The notes beneath the pieces are model-generated. The model did not search any database. It was not told the DNA's origin and saw only the letters and a program-made list of their open reading frames with translations. Positions 36,556 through 48,437 of a stretch of DNA of 64,000 bases are shown piece by piece; position 1 is the stretch's first letter; every line of letters starts with the position of its first letter. The stretch spans positions 227,195,770 to 227,259,769 of the forward strand of contig OX465595.1 of NCBI GenBank assembly GCA_950022295.1, read 5' to 3'. The position numbers and the translations under genes are program-made. Source of the stretch: Bromus sterilis. Lineage: Eukaryota > Streptophyta > Magnoliopsida > Poales > Poaceae.

Positions 36556-36919
36556 GTAGAACTTCCCAATAAAAGCATCTTTGCACTTATCCCAAGAATC
36601 TATGCTATTCCTAGGAAAGGATTGAAACCAGAGTTTAGCTCCTTCCCTCAAAGAGAAAGGAAAAAAGCTTAAGCTTAACAACATCACCTTCTACTTCTTT
36701 ATACTTTTGCATATCACATAGCTCAACAAAATTATTTAAGTGTAAAGCAGCATCATCTCCAGCACCAGAGAATTGATCTCTCATAAAATGGTTTAACAAA
36801 GCAGGTTTGATTTCATAAGAGGTAGATGAAGTGGTAGGTGTGGCAATAGGAGTGCAGATAAAATCATGTTTGTTGTGACTAGTGCAGTCACAACACTTGG
36901 TGTTTTCAGTGAAACCCAT
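36556..36919 (-). pseudogene. Athila-like gag, N-terminal fragment
   Basis: Minus-strand ATG at 36919, opening MGFTENTKC. Then SSTSYEIKPALLNHFMRDQFSG, HLNNFVELCD, and after a frame slip near 36650-36660 FPFSLREGAKLWFQSFPRNS with WDKCKDAFIGKFY. This is the RLRLFPFSL..AK.W pattern of Athila-type gag. An Angela-like LTR is inserted right at the start codon: the TSD CCCAT (36915-36919) contains the ATG. At 36556 solo LTR L2 cuts it, and the frame goes on at 32487. Gag of a gypsy retroelement, non-functional. Confidence 0.78.
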
Positions 36920-38671
36920 TGTTGGGGTTCGGGGCATAATTTTTTTTTTCATAACCTACGATATCCAATCCCAAGACCTATGCTATGGCGATGCAAGTAA
37001 TGGATGGAAATAGATCACATACCAGTATGTAGTTGTTTGAGCGGGAAACGTTCCCGTGTGAACGGGGTTGGTGTAGTCGTACCGACAATCCCCAATGCCG
37101 CGCAGCTCCACGATGACTCTGATAGCCACCCGGTACTTGGGACCGATGACGGGATTGCGTCCCCGTCGGAATGTTGTCGATGAAGACGCCGCGATACGTC
37201 CACGGCGATTAATTAGCGTCACAAGTGTAGCGCCTCGCGGGACTACACACATACGGTGTACCCGACGTCCCTCCGGGCTCCAAACCAGAAGAGAAGCAGA
37301 AAGAAGATGGATTCAGATCCCGATTCCAGCAGCACGATGGCGTGCGTATGGTGGAGAAATCCCCAACCCAGTGCAAACTCCAAACAAGGGGATTCCGCTC
37401 AAGGGAGGGAGAGAGGAGAAAAGAGATAATTGACTGGATGATCAAAATGGCACCCCTACCCTTCCTTATATAGACTGAGGAGGGGTGGGAACCTTCATCC
37501 CTCCCCGAGGTGGGACTAATCCCACCAAGGGGGGGTGCACCGGCCAGGGGGCAGGGCCCCTCCCTTGGTGCAAGGCCCAAGGGGGGGAGGCTCCTCCTTC
37601 CCCTAATGGGCCCCATCAGGCCCATGTAGCTTTTTAATTCATTTTTAATTATTCAAATTTTAATTGTAATATTTAAATCATTATTTAAATACTAAAACAT
37701 ATTGAAATAATATTTTTAATAATTCAAAATCTCCAGAAACATTTATGGCCTCCACCGGAAACAATTCCGGTGTTCTCTCCTATTTCTCCGGTGATCCCGA
37801 ATCAATCCTTAATGTGTCCAATACCCTTAAGTGTGACACCCTACTGTCCGGGAAACATCAGATATGATCAAGATACTCTCTTGATCAATGACCATCGATC
37901 AAACCTGGTTACAATCCTATATGGCCCCTGTGCTTCCATCGAATGAAACTTCATCGTTGTTGGATCCGTTTAACGTTGAGCATTATCCCTTTGTCCTTTG
38001 GTACTTTTCTTGTCCGAGGTTTGATCGTCGCTATCCAATATACCTAGTTCATCCTCGTTACCGACAAACATGTTTACTCCTTCCTGTGATATTGCAACCT
38101 CATGACCTAGTCACACGTTTGCAAACTTTATGATGCAATATCACCGAGTGGGCCCAGAGTACCAATCCATCACTCGGATGGACAAATCCCGTGTTGATCT
38201 ATTTTCATACTCATTAACATATCTATTCGGAATACCTTAAGTACTCCTTTATAGCCAGCATATTTCAGTCAGGCGGTGGGTAGCAAATCAAGGCATACTA
38301 ATAGACAGTAATTACGTATGATCATTACAGTCTAAGGATCTGATCACTACGTTGTAGTTATCGCAATGTTGAACTCATGTGACTTGATCACATTGCAGCA
38401 CTTCTGGTGGGTGTGTGTCCATCATATCATTCTCCTAATGACATGACCCCATTGTCCATAGGCAATTATGTCCTAATGATCAGGAAACCTTGATCATCCG
38501 ATTGACAGTGGACTATTATACTAGAGTTAACTAGGGACCTGGTTGTTTTATACCACACATGTATTAATGTTTCCGCTTAATACAGTTATAGCACAGTATA
38601 AAACTTATTATGAACTAATGGAATATGCTAATAAAACATAATTTATTTGCCTCTAGGGAACATTTCCAACA
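36920..38671 (-). repeat. Angela-like 3' LTR (1752 bp)
   Basis: From 38671 it reads TGTTGGAAATGTTCCC and CTAGAGGCAAATAA, very close to the start I know for Angela/WIS LTRs, and ends CCCCAACA at 36920. Minus-strand TATA (CTATATAAGG) at 37466-37472. AT-rich stretch 37625-37735. Length is normal for this group. Confidence 0.85.
37466..37472 (-). promoter_or_regulatory. TATA box of Angela-like LTR
   Basis: Reads CTATATAAGGAAGG on the minus strand. Position and context fit the LTR promoter of this group. Confidence 0.6.
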
Positions 38672-40133
38672 GTCTCCCACTTGCACTAGAGTACAAATAA
38701 TCTAGCTGCATTTTCTGTGGATCGTAACTCCATATCATCTATATGGTTATAGATCATGCTTTCTTGTGGAAAAGGTTGTATCAATGGTCTAGGTACCATT
38801 CATATTTGTATGTCTTTTGCAAATCATTAATGTCACCTAGTTTGACATTCCTTCATTATCCATTATAATGGTGAGGTATATATATCTGGCGGTAGAGTGA
38901 GACTTCATTTGTTGTGTTTCAGCAATCACATCCGGTGGGTCACGAGGACTTTGCCATAGTCATGCACACTGAAACTCACTCAGTCAAAAGTCGAACTTCT
39001 TAACCCAAAATATAACTCCTGCCACTTCTAAAGCAGCCACATGAATGTAGATTTAATCCTCAGTGCATTGTATGCAACTTTGATGTCTAACCATGTTTAT
39101 TTCAACTTAGGCATTCATTAATATGATATCTCAATTTTCTAGGTTAGTGTCACAACTTCAGTCAACATAACATTTATGGTCAAGTACACTATCCTTTACA
39201 AATTAGAGATGCATCCTCAGTTCTCTCTAGATACTGAAGGATAAACTTAAATCTGTGTTCAATGATTTACTCATAAATCATATCACAACATGTTCTTATT
39301 ACTAAGAACTTGGGTCACATTACGTCGAGTACATAACTCTGGTTTTATATGAAAGAACCTATGACAGTCATAGAGGATGTAGCACATCCATTTCTTTCAT
39401 CTAATATTGTTATTGTACTGAGATCAACTCGATATTTTTCTTGGATATACAAGTAAGAACTACTTCTTGACTTGTCCCATTCTAAGCTCCTTCAGAATCT
39501 TATCCAGGAAAGTATTCCGACTCAATATTTATCAAACAAATTAATCTATCTTAATAGATTTTCAATGATTAATACTTGTTCATCTTCATTTATTAAAGAT
39601 TCAAATAATCATTAATAGAAACTACACCATTCTTAATATGTTTATCCATATATGAGAATGTTGTCATGCTCCCACTCAAATATGTCATGCACATATTATG
39701 TTCGCGATAACACTCACATAGCTCCCACTCAAATATGTCAGTAACATATAAGGTAAGGATAACATCCACATAGCTCCGACTCAAATATGTCAGACACATA
39801 TAAGACTAGGATAATACTCCCATAGCTCCCACTCAAAATATGTCGTCCACATATTAAGTTTAGGAGAATATTCAGCTCCCACTCAGTTTCATGCGATTGC
39901 ATGTTTCTCAATATCTTGTCTAAGTCCAAAATCACTTTGATCATCCATCAAATTGAGAATTCAGATTGCGAGACACTAGTATCCATACGTTTTCAAAACC
40001 CTCTCGTTGTACCAATTACAACACTTCTTCAAACTCAGGATTTGAGGAAGTCACGGTATTGATAAGAATTTGGATCAATTGTAGTGAATATCCCATTGAC
40101 TCAAGCATCCCTACTTATTGTAGTCAACCTTTT
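38672..40133 (-). other. Degenerate interior of the Angela-like copia
   Basis: AT-rich, no ORF over about 70 codons and no recognisable pol motif. Begins with the polypurine tract complement at 38672-38686 and contains the 52-bp repeat array at 39668-39890. CTTTT at 40129-40133 is the left TSD candidate of C2; no right copy survives. Confidence 0.6.
39668..39890 (-). repeat. Five diverged 50-53 bp tandem repeats with polypurine cores
   Basis: GCTCCCACTC (or GCTCCGACTC) starts at 39668, 39721, 39773, 39825 and 39875. The first four are followed by AAATATGTC-like sequence and a CACATAT- or AACATAT-like word; the last unit is partial. On the element's coding strand each unit carries GAGTGGGAGC, resembling the polypurine tract next to the LTR. 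Confidence 0.85.
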
Positions 40134-41418
40134 TGTAAGAGCAAAGTTATATCCCCATGAGTTTTGGATATTTTTGGGAAAAACAGTAGAGGAACTAACA
40201 ATCTTTCTAGTGTAAAACAGATGGTTAGGTTCCTGAAGTTATAGGTTGGTGATAAACCTTCAACGAAGATTTACATATTTACTGAAGCATATCCTCTGGA
40301 GTGAAGCTCATCACGGATGGCGACCCCTAAAAAGATAAGGAATCTTGAAGCTCGTCTCATCGAAGGACATGACCAAGATGGCGCAAGACTTAGTAGTTTT
40401 TGCGTAGTTCTTTTTCACTTCTTTGAGTCGTAGGAAAAACCGTACTTTCAATAGGGGTTTAGTAAATGTACTCCGAAGGTTTTGGTGAAAATACTCAGAT
40501 CGAATCCAAACCAGTGAGTAGCCAGAGTTGAGAAATCTCATGTGCACTAGGTAATGCTTCACCAGCGAAGACTTAGTTCTTTCGGCTGCTGAAGCAGAAC
40601 TAAGTCCGTGAGTCAGCTTTACTTGGACCGCAAGTAAAGTTGCGCTTTGATTGGAAATATGACCGTTGCGGACAGGTGTCAAGCTGTCACCTCGGGTCAC
40701 TTCAGTCATTTCGCACCTAGGGATTGCCACCTATAAATACGCCACCCCCGCCCTCATTGGCTGGTGGCTGCTCCAAGAATGTTTTCCTGACTGTGAAGAG
40801 GAAGAGCAACGCCACTGAAGAAAACCAAAAGAACCATCCACCGAAGCATAAGTCCTATTGAACTGAGTTGATTCATTACGACTTAGGAAGAAGTTTCCTA
40901 GCCTTTTCATCTTGGAGAACTGCAATTCTCCTAGACGGTTAGAGAGTTGTTCTTCAGAGAGCGAAGAGTTATTGTCGCCTCGAAGTCCAGTTTGTCAAAG
41001 GTTTCGGTGATTTCCTCAATAATCAACCACGAGTGAAGAACTGACCAAGCTCAAGGAGATTGGTGCAGTGGAGATACGGACGGAGAGAGGTTAGCTCCTG
41101 TGTTCAATCACAAGTCCCTCCAACCAGACGTAGCACTTTGCAGAGTGTGAACTGGTCGAACAAACATCGCCGAGTCAAGAGTTCGTTTTACTTTCCGCAC
41201 TTACATTCAGTTTATCAATTGCTTCAGTGATTTGCTTCAATGCAATTGATTTGATGCTTTTGATTCACTATGTTATGCTTCAATCCTGTTCTGCTTCAAT
41301 GTTTACCTTTCTGTTGCAACTCTTCTGCTGCTAAGTTATGCTTCACTTCATAGTTTCATGCGAAAATTTGAAAGGATCATTCACCCCCTCCCCCTGTGAT
41401 CATATACTTGGACTTACA
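40134..41418 (+). repeat. C2 5' LTR (1285 bp)
   Basis: Starts TGTAAGAGCAAAG, ends GGACTTACA before the primer site. Holds TCACCTCGGGT at 40687-40697 and TATAAATA at 40732-40739, shared with C1. Confidence 0.94.
40687..40739 (+). promoter_or_regulatory. C2 core promoter: TCACCTCGGGT box and TATAAATA
   Basis: Box at 40687-40697, TATA at 40732-40739, then CGCCACCCCC. The box-to-TATA distance is 45 bases here and 22 in C1. A near-palindrome AGGTGTC..GTCACCT overlaps the box. Confidence 0.6.
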
Positions 41419-41420
41419 AT

Positions 41421-41432
41421 TGGTATCAGAGC
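41421..41432 (+). other. Primer binding site of C2 (tRNA-Met)
   Basis: TGGTATCAGAGC two bases after the LTR end, as in C1. Confidence 0.95.
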
Positions 41433-41477
41433 TAGTCACTCTTTATTTGGATTAACCTCCTAGAGTGTTTTGCAAGT

Positions 41478-44072
41478 ATGTCTTTCGCAGCCATTCGCTC
41501 CGGCGAACCCATACCCGTGTTCAATGGAAAGGAATATCCATACTGGAAGGACAAGATGAAGAGAAATAGCATGGCTATCAAATCTATCACCTGGCATGTT
41601 GTCTTGTATGGAGTTACAGTTGCTGATGAGAACGCCATCACTCCTGAAGAAGCGAAGCTGATTAATCTTGATTCTGAAGTTTGGGTTTTCATCACCAATC
41701 ACTTGACACCAGAAAAGTATCATGAAGTGAAGAATATTCCTACTGCCAAAGGTGTCTAGGACTATCTTGAAAAGATTGGTGAAGGTGTTTCTACCCAGAA
41801 GGATGCCAGAATTGACACACTTCGAAGCAAATTCTATCGATTCAAGAGAAATGAGGGTGAAAAAGTCAGCTCCATTTATAGCAGACTCACTGCTCTTGCA
41901 AATGAGTTGATCTCAGTTGGTGCTGATGACATTACTCCCCACTCAGTTGTTAGAACTCTGCTTCGCTCATTGGATGATTCGTTTGATCACATTGTGCTGA
42001 TGATCAAGGAAAGGACTGATTTCAGACGTCTTGTCGCCGCTGATATTCTTGAGAGACTCAATACTTTTGAGATGGAAGAAGATGAGAAGCGTGACATAAA
42101 TGGTTCTCGAATGAGATCTCATGCCTTGAAAGCAAAAGCTTCGTGTCATTCTTCACCCGAAGTCAGTTCTGCTTCAGGTGTCGAATCAGATGATCCTGCA
42201 AGCATTGGAAAAGATCTAGCACTGATCATGAGACGCTTCAATCGCTTTCAGAGAAAAGGTTTTTCTTCACCGAAGAAGAGTTATCCTTCAAGAAGCTCGA
42301 GTCATTCTTCTCACCGTTCATCCTCAAGAAGCTCTCCATCAAAGGACAATTACTGCTACAAGTGCAAGAAACCAGGTCACTACATTAATGATTGCCCTCT
42401 GTGGGAAGCTGAGAACAAATCAAAGCATTCGCTCAGAGACTCTTCATCGAAGTCTCACAGATCCTCCAGAAGTCATGAGTCAAAGAGATATGATTCCAGT
42501 TCAAAAAGAGAAAAGAAGAAAGATTATGATGATGATAAGAGGAAGAAGTATCATAAGAAGCATGAGGGTTCTTCATCAAAGACTCACTCGTCTCGTCGAA
42601 GCAGCTCTCACCGTGCCAAGGCCTATCTGGGAAAGGAGATGAACTCTGAAGACAAAGCCTCTGGTTCCGAAGCTGAACAAGAATCGAGGTCTGAGTCTGG
42701 GTCCGAATCAGATGATGTTGCTGGTTTGGCTTTCGCTTTGGCAGATGCTTCAACCATTGCTTCGAGATCATTCTTCACCAACAACAGCAGTGAAGATGAA
42801 ACTCGTGCATATTGCTTCATGGCCAAGGCGAAGGTATCTTCATCCAAATCAAACTATGATACTTCTGATTTTTCCTCATATGAAAGTGATTCAAAGATAA
42901 GTTATGCTAAACTTGCTAAAATTGCTTCAATCCAACAAGAGGAACTTGATTCACTAAGCAAAACCATTAAGAAATCAGAAACTTTGTTGATCGATGAGAT
43001 TGAGAGAGGTCAAACTTTAACTAATGAGCATGCTGCTCTGAAGGAGAAGTTTGAAGAATTATCCTCTTGGCATGATCTTCTTTCAGTTGATTATGAGAAG
43101 CTCACCTATGAATTTCTTCAGAGGAAAATGGCTTTCGAAAAACTGAAAGAGGCTCATGAAGAAATGGAAAATGTCAATCTCTCTCTCATGGCTCAACAAG
43201 GTTCTGAAGAAAATCATAAAACTGAATCACCTTGTTTGGATTGCTTGGAATGAAGCAAAACTGATTCCAAAGGGAAAGCTCTTATTGTTATTGATGATAC
43301 TAATGCCTCTGACGAGGAAAATCCTGTTGTTACCGAGCAACTCCTCAGGTTGCAAAACTTATTTGAAACAGGCATGTTCAAAAGTGTGCAAGGACACCAG
43401 TATCTCTGTGATATCCCGAGGAAGGCTCTCCTTCACAGTAATCCCAGGAATGAAGGTGTTGGTTTCGAGAGAAATAAAAACCCTGATGGCACCTATTGGG
43501 AGCCTGAGCAGTATCCTAGGACTGTTTGGGTTCTAGCGAAGGAGAAACCCATTGATATTGCTAACCTTTCAAGTTTCGATTGCAAAATGAACAAAGCCAT
43601 TGTGGATGAATCACTTGATTCAGACTACAAACTCATGAAAGATGAACAGGGAAAGGTTACAGCTGAGTATGTAGGTACTCCACCAAAGAATGGCTTCTAT
43701 AAGAGGCAGATATGGGTGCAGAAAGCACTTGTGGAAAAACTGCCTGCTAACCATACTATGCAGGGAAAGTCTTCAGTACCACCGAATCATTTCTATTCTC
43801 TTGAGACGAGAAATGATCCATTGGTGCACGAATCAAATGTTCCGCAGAAGCAATACTATCGTACTGGTCGCCATACGTATCGTCCTCATAATAATCATAC
43901 TAAGATTTCATATGCTCACTCTTATGCTAACCATTCGCAGAGGACTTACATTTATGGCGTGCTTGATGGTACACCGAAGCAATACACTCCTGTTCGATTT
44001 AATATTGCTTCAACCAGTGCTTCAATACCTTCTCAGTCACCTGCTCGTTTGTGGGTGGTTAAGAAGAAATAA
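41478..44072 (+). pseudogene. C2 gag (Sirevirus type), two internal stops
   Basis: ATG 41478, 45 bases after the primer site. Copia gag region with YPYWKDKM and LLRSLDDSFDH, then a Ser/Lys-rich stretch, CCHC knuckle CYKCKKPGHYINDCP near 42353, more Ser/Lys/His, a heptad-like region (about 42930-43190), and the second conserved gag block (ETGMFKSVQGHQ, NPDG, YWEPEQYP) near 43370-43520. In-frame TAG at 41757 stands where C1 has Trp (the I-W-T of KKIWTRL). In-frame TGA at 43251 may come from CGA. Final TAA at 44070 follows LWVVKKK, matching MWVVKN and TAA in C1. So the gag end is conserved and the two upstream stops are decay. Confidence 0.88.
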
Positions 44073-44077
44073 TTCTT

Positions 44078-47000
44078 CTGCAGGGCTATGTCTCCGGTGG
44101 ATCCGAATGGGTCATGAATAGTGGTTGTACAAATCATATGACCGGAGACAAGGAGTTATTCACCGAAGAAAAACTATCTCAATCTTCTCAGAAGTTCATT
44201 ACCTTCGGTGGTAACAATAAGGGTAAAGTGTTAGGTTTGGGTAAGGTTGCCATATCGAAGGATAAGCACATTGACAAGGTTATGCTAGTCCAATCTCTTG
44301 GATATAATCTTATGTCTATTTCGAAGTTATGCGATATGGGTATGCTTGTTCTATTTTCTGCTTCGCGTTGTGTTGTCTTTTCATAGGATGACTATACGTT
44401 TGTCTTCGAGGGTTACCGAAAGGGATATTTATACATTGTTGATTTTTCTTCGAGCCCTGCTGTATCCACATGCTTAATGGCAAAAGCTTCATCTGGTTGG
44501 TTATGGCATCGAAGACTTGGTCATGCAGGGATGAGAAATCTTTATAATTTAGTGAAGAAGAATCATGTTATTGGTCTTAGCGAAGTAAAATTCGATAAGG
44601 ATCGTCCCTGCAGTGCTTGTGAAGCTGGTAAAATCACGAAGAAACATCATTCAGCGAAGACTATCATGACTACCACTCGTCCTCTTGAATTGCTTCATAT
44701 GGATCTATTTGGTCCTCAAAACTATGCAAGTCTGGGAGGAAACAAATATGGTCTTGTTATTGTTGATGATTTCTCTCGTTATACTTGGGTTTTTTTCTTG
44801 GATGACAAGAGCAAAGTTGTTGAAATCTTCAAGTCATTCGCTAAGAGAGCTCAAACTGAATATGAATTATCTCTGAAGCATATCCGAAGTGATAATGGAA
44901 CCGAATTCAAAAATACTCATATTGAAGATTTTCTTGATGATCATGGTTTTACTCATGAATTCTCTGCTGCATATACACCTCAACAGAATGGTGTAGTTGA
45001 AAGGAAGAATAGAACTCTCATTGAGATGGCCAGAACTATGCTTGCTGAATACAAGAATCCTATTAGGTTCTGGGCCGAAGCTATTAACACTGCCTGTCAC
45101 ATCATCAACAAGGTTTACCTTCACAAGTTTCTGAAGAAAACTTCATATGAACTTATCACTGGTAACAAACCAAATGTTTCTTATCTTAGGGTATTTGGTG
45201 CTCCATGCTTTATTAGAGATATGAATCATAGCTCCAAATTTGCCCCTAAGGCACATGAAGGTTTTCTTTTAGGTTATGGCTCAAACTCTCACACTTACAG
45301 AGTCTATAACTCTCACTTTGGGAAAGTTATGGAAACTGTGAATGTAAGGTTTGATGAAACTAATGGCTCTCAAAAAGAGCATTTGCCTCATGATCTAGAT
45401 GAAGCTCCACTTGATGAAGTTATCAGGTCCATGGCTATTGGAGAGATTCGTCCTGTTGAAGCCAATCCACGTCAAGCTGTTAGGGATGATGATGGTCCAA
45501 TGTTCCCACACATAGCCCGGGGCGCTGGAGATCAACATCCTGAAGCTAATGATGAACAGGACGAAGAAGGACAAGGGAACGAAGGAAATGCAAATCTTGA
45601 AGTAAATGGCGAAGCTGAAGCTGAAGCAGATCCTGAAGCAGAAGCTGAGGCTGAAGCAAACGATGCTACATTACCACGAGTTCGAAGAAGAGTTGATGTT
45701 GATTCGATCCTCGTAGATATCAATCAACCAGGTCGTCCCACTACTCGTTCTCGTACTCGTTTGGCTAACTTCTGTGGAAGTTTTTCTTTTGTCTCCATGC
45801 TAGAGCCTTAAAAGTATGATGAAGCCATGAAGGACCCAGATTGGTTATTAGCTATGATGGAAGAACTTCACCAATTTGAAAGGAACAAAGTCTGGTCACT
45901 TGTTGACAGGCCAGATCCCACGAAGCACAATGTTATTGGCACAAAGTGGATTTTTCGCAACAAGCAAGATGAAGATTGTATTGTGGTAAGAAACAAGGCT
46001 AGATTGGTAGCACAAGGTTACACCCAAATTGAAGGCATTGATTTTGGTGAAACCTATGCTCCAGTAGCCCGTCTCGAATCCATTCGTGTCATGCTTGCTT
46101 TTGCTAACCACAAAAACATATTGCTATAACAAATGGATGTCAATAGTTCTTTTCTTAATGGTGAGATAGAAGAAGTGTATTATATGCAGCCTCCAGGTTT
46201 TGAAGACTCGAAGAATCCTGATATGGTGTACAGGCTTCACAAAGCTTTGTATGGACTGAAGCAAGCACCTCGTGCTTGGTATGAAACATTGAAGGACTTC
46301 CTCCTGAAGAAAGGCTTCAAAACAGGAACCACTGACCCCACACTTTTCACTCGATCATATAACAATGATCTATTTGTGTGTGAGATATATGTAGATGATA
46401 TCATTTTTGGCTGTACTAACACTGAAATCAGCGAAGAATTTGCAAGGATGATGTCGAAGAAATATGAGATGTCTATGATGGGTGAATTGAAGTTTTTCCT
46501 TGGACTTCAGATTCGCCAACAGAAGAATGGCACTTTTATTTCACAAGAAAAATACTTGAAGGATTGCCTGAAGAAATTTGATCTTCCTGAATGCAAGACC
46601 ATCAGGACTCCCATGCCTACAAATGGATTTCTTGATGCTGATGAGAAAGGGAAACCCTTCGATCAGAAGAAGTATCGGTCTATGATAGGTTCACTCTTAT
46701 ACTTATGTGCATCTAGGCCTGATATTATGCTATCAGTTTGTATATGTGCTCGCTTTCAGGAAAATCTGAAGGAATCGCATCATATTGCTGTGAAGGGAAT
46801 TCTTCGATATCTAGCACATACTCCTTCATTGGGACTTTGGTATCCCAAAGGAACTCAGTTTGATTTGATTGGTTATTCTGATTCAAACTGGGCTGGTGAT
46901 AGGGTTGACAGGAAATCTACCTCAGGCACTTGTCATTTTCTTGGTAGATCTCTGGTGTGTTGGGCTTCAAAGGAACAAAACTGTGTCTCAATATCTACTG

Positions 47001-47338
47001 CTGAAGCTGAATACATTGTTGCTGGCTCATGCTGCACTCAAATACTTTGGTTTAAGCAGACGCTGAAAGATTATGGTATATTTGTGAAGAAAATCCCTCT
47101 GCTTTGTGATAATGGGAGTGCTATCAAGATTGCTCACAATCCTGTGCAACACTCTCGAACGAAACATATTGATATTCGTCACCATTTCCTTCGAGATCAT
47201 GTTCAGCGTGAAGACATTGAGATCATCCATGTAAGAACTGAAGATCAATTGGCAAATATTTTCACGTAGCCATTGGACGAGAAAAGGTTTTGTACATTGA
47301 GATGTGAGCTGAACATCCTAGACTCACACAATGTTTAG
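44078..47338 (+). pseudogene. C2 pol: protease, integrase, reverse transcriptase, RNase H
   Basis: Starts after gag in another frame (gag frame and pol frame differ by one base). Protease WVMNSGCTNHMTGD near 44108, pre-integrase HRRLGHAG near 44507, integrase core with HMDLFGP, RSDNGTEF and GVVERKN, an Ala/Glu-rich acidic linker (about 45600-45660), reverse transcriptase (KWIFRNK, QMDVNSSFLNG, YVDDIIFG near 46390) and RNase H (AEAEYIVA, DNGSAIKI). In-frame stops: 44384, 45809, 46127 (C1 has Tyr) and 47267 (C1 has Lys). Intended end TAG at 47336. All catalytic motifs are readable; stops alone silence it. Confidence 0.9.
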
Positions 47339-48437
47339 TAAGATCGAAACTTTTCACTGTATATATTCACCTTCGTTGTGAGTTTTCTTATTTAGTTTCG
47401 CTTGAGTTTTCCTTCGTCCAAATTTTCTGTGTTTAGCTTCGTTCGTCATTTGCCTTCAGTTTTGTGTTTATTGTTATTTTTATTTACTCGTTTCTTTTGT
47501 CCCCTGTACTTATCACTTTTAGCTTCGTTGTTGTTGTTCTTCGAAGTGATAAGTTTCGGACCCTTCCCCTCTATTCTGATTCTCTCCCAATCTACTCTGT
47601 CTTGAATGTTAAGCACAATTGAAACGGAAAGCATATTGCTTCGAACGTCATTGAGTTCCGAATCAAATGCTTCCAACTTTATCGAAGTTTTTGCTCTCGG
47701 TCAAGACTCATTCTTCGGCCGTTGAGTCCCCGTCTTTTACGGGTCGTTGAGATTCGCTCGTGACCCGCCACTTCATCTGTGCTGTTGAATCGGAAGAGAC
47801 ACTCGCTGGGAACCGTCCGATATGATCTGGAAACCGTTTCAGATCGGGCCTATTTAAGGCATGGCATCCAGCGAACCGTTTCCTCCATGATTCATTCTCT
47901 CCCGGATTCCCCATCTTCCTCCTCGAGCACGCCGAAGAGCTCCCGTCCCCGACGACGACTGCGCCGCTTCACTGCCGGACCGCCGCCGCCGTGGACGTTC
48001 CTCGTCGACGAAGAGCAAGTCTCCGCACTCCGTCGCCGTAGCCACTTCGCGTCACCAAGTTAGGGTACGCCAAGCCTCTTGGATCCAATCTTAACTGCGA
48101 GTTCTTCATCTAGGGCTTGAATCTAAGTTCGGTTAGGGTTTTGTTTTCGGTTAATAGGACTGTTTTGATCTGTGCTGATCATTGATCCTTGGGAAATCTG
48201 TTCTTAGCATCAAAGTGATCCCATCTTCTCAGGTCAGTTTTGAGATTCGATCTTATCTGTGTTTGGACTGAGTTAGGTCTTGTTCTTGAACTAGTTCTAG
48301 CCCAATCCATTAACAGACGTGCATCTATTCTTAGATTGCTCTGGGTTCTTGTCAAAATTTGGTTTTGGTCAAAACTTTTGCCTGTGCTTATTCATTCCCT
48401 TTTCTTCTTCCCTCTCGTCTATATTTCTGGTCACAGG
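47339..48437 (+). promoter_or_regulatory. C2 spacer with TATA-like box, GC-rich leader and candidate leader intron
   Basis: First 500 bases T-rich without ORF. TATTTAAG at 47851-47858, then a GC- and CpG-rich 200 bases (about 47880-48060), then a T-rich stretch ending TTCTGGTCACAG at 48436, one base before ATG 48438. Candidate donors are GT at 48065 (372-bp intron) and CAG|GTCAGT at 48233. C1 has the same order of parts and the same acceptor. Inference: a separate or spliced transcript for ORF3. Confidence 0.5.

Larger units (their letters stand above)
36920..40133 (-). mobile_element. Angela/BARE/WIS-like copia element, 3' LTR and part of interior
   Basis: Minus-strand element. Its 3' LTR is 36920-38671 with the interior to the right, starting at 38672 with the complement of AGTGCAAGTGGGAGAC, a polypurine tract typical of the Angela/BARE group. 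C2 is inserted at 40134. The far half and 5' LTR are not found in the window and were probably lost with the C2 3' end at 53367. One TSD copy, CCCAT, is at 36915-36919. Confidence 0.78.

Noticed and set aside
39668..39890. CRISPR-like array
   Set aside because: Direct repeats are diverged and the spacers are also alike. Eukaryotic retroelement tandem repeat.
48240..48437. Hydrophobic N-terminal extension of C2 ORF3 that could pass for a signal peptide or membrane segment
   Set aside because: It has no ATG at its start, lies in the T-rich candidate intron, and C1 has no equivalent. The ATG at 48438 after the conserved acceptor fits better.
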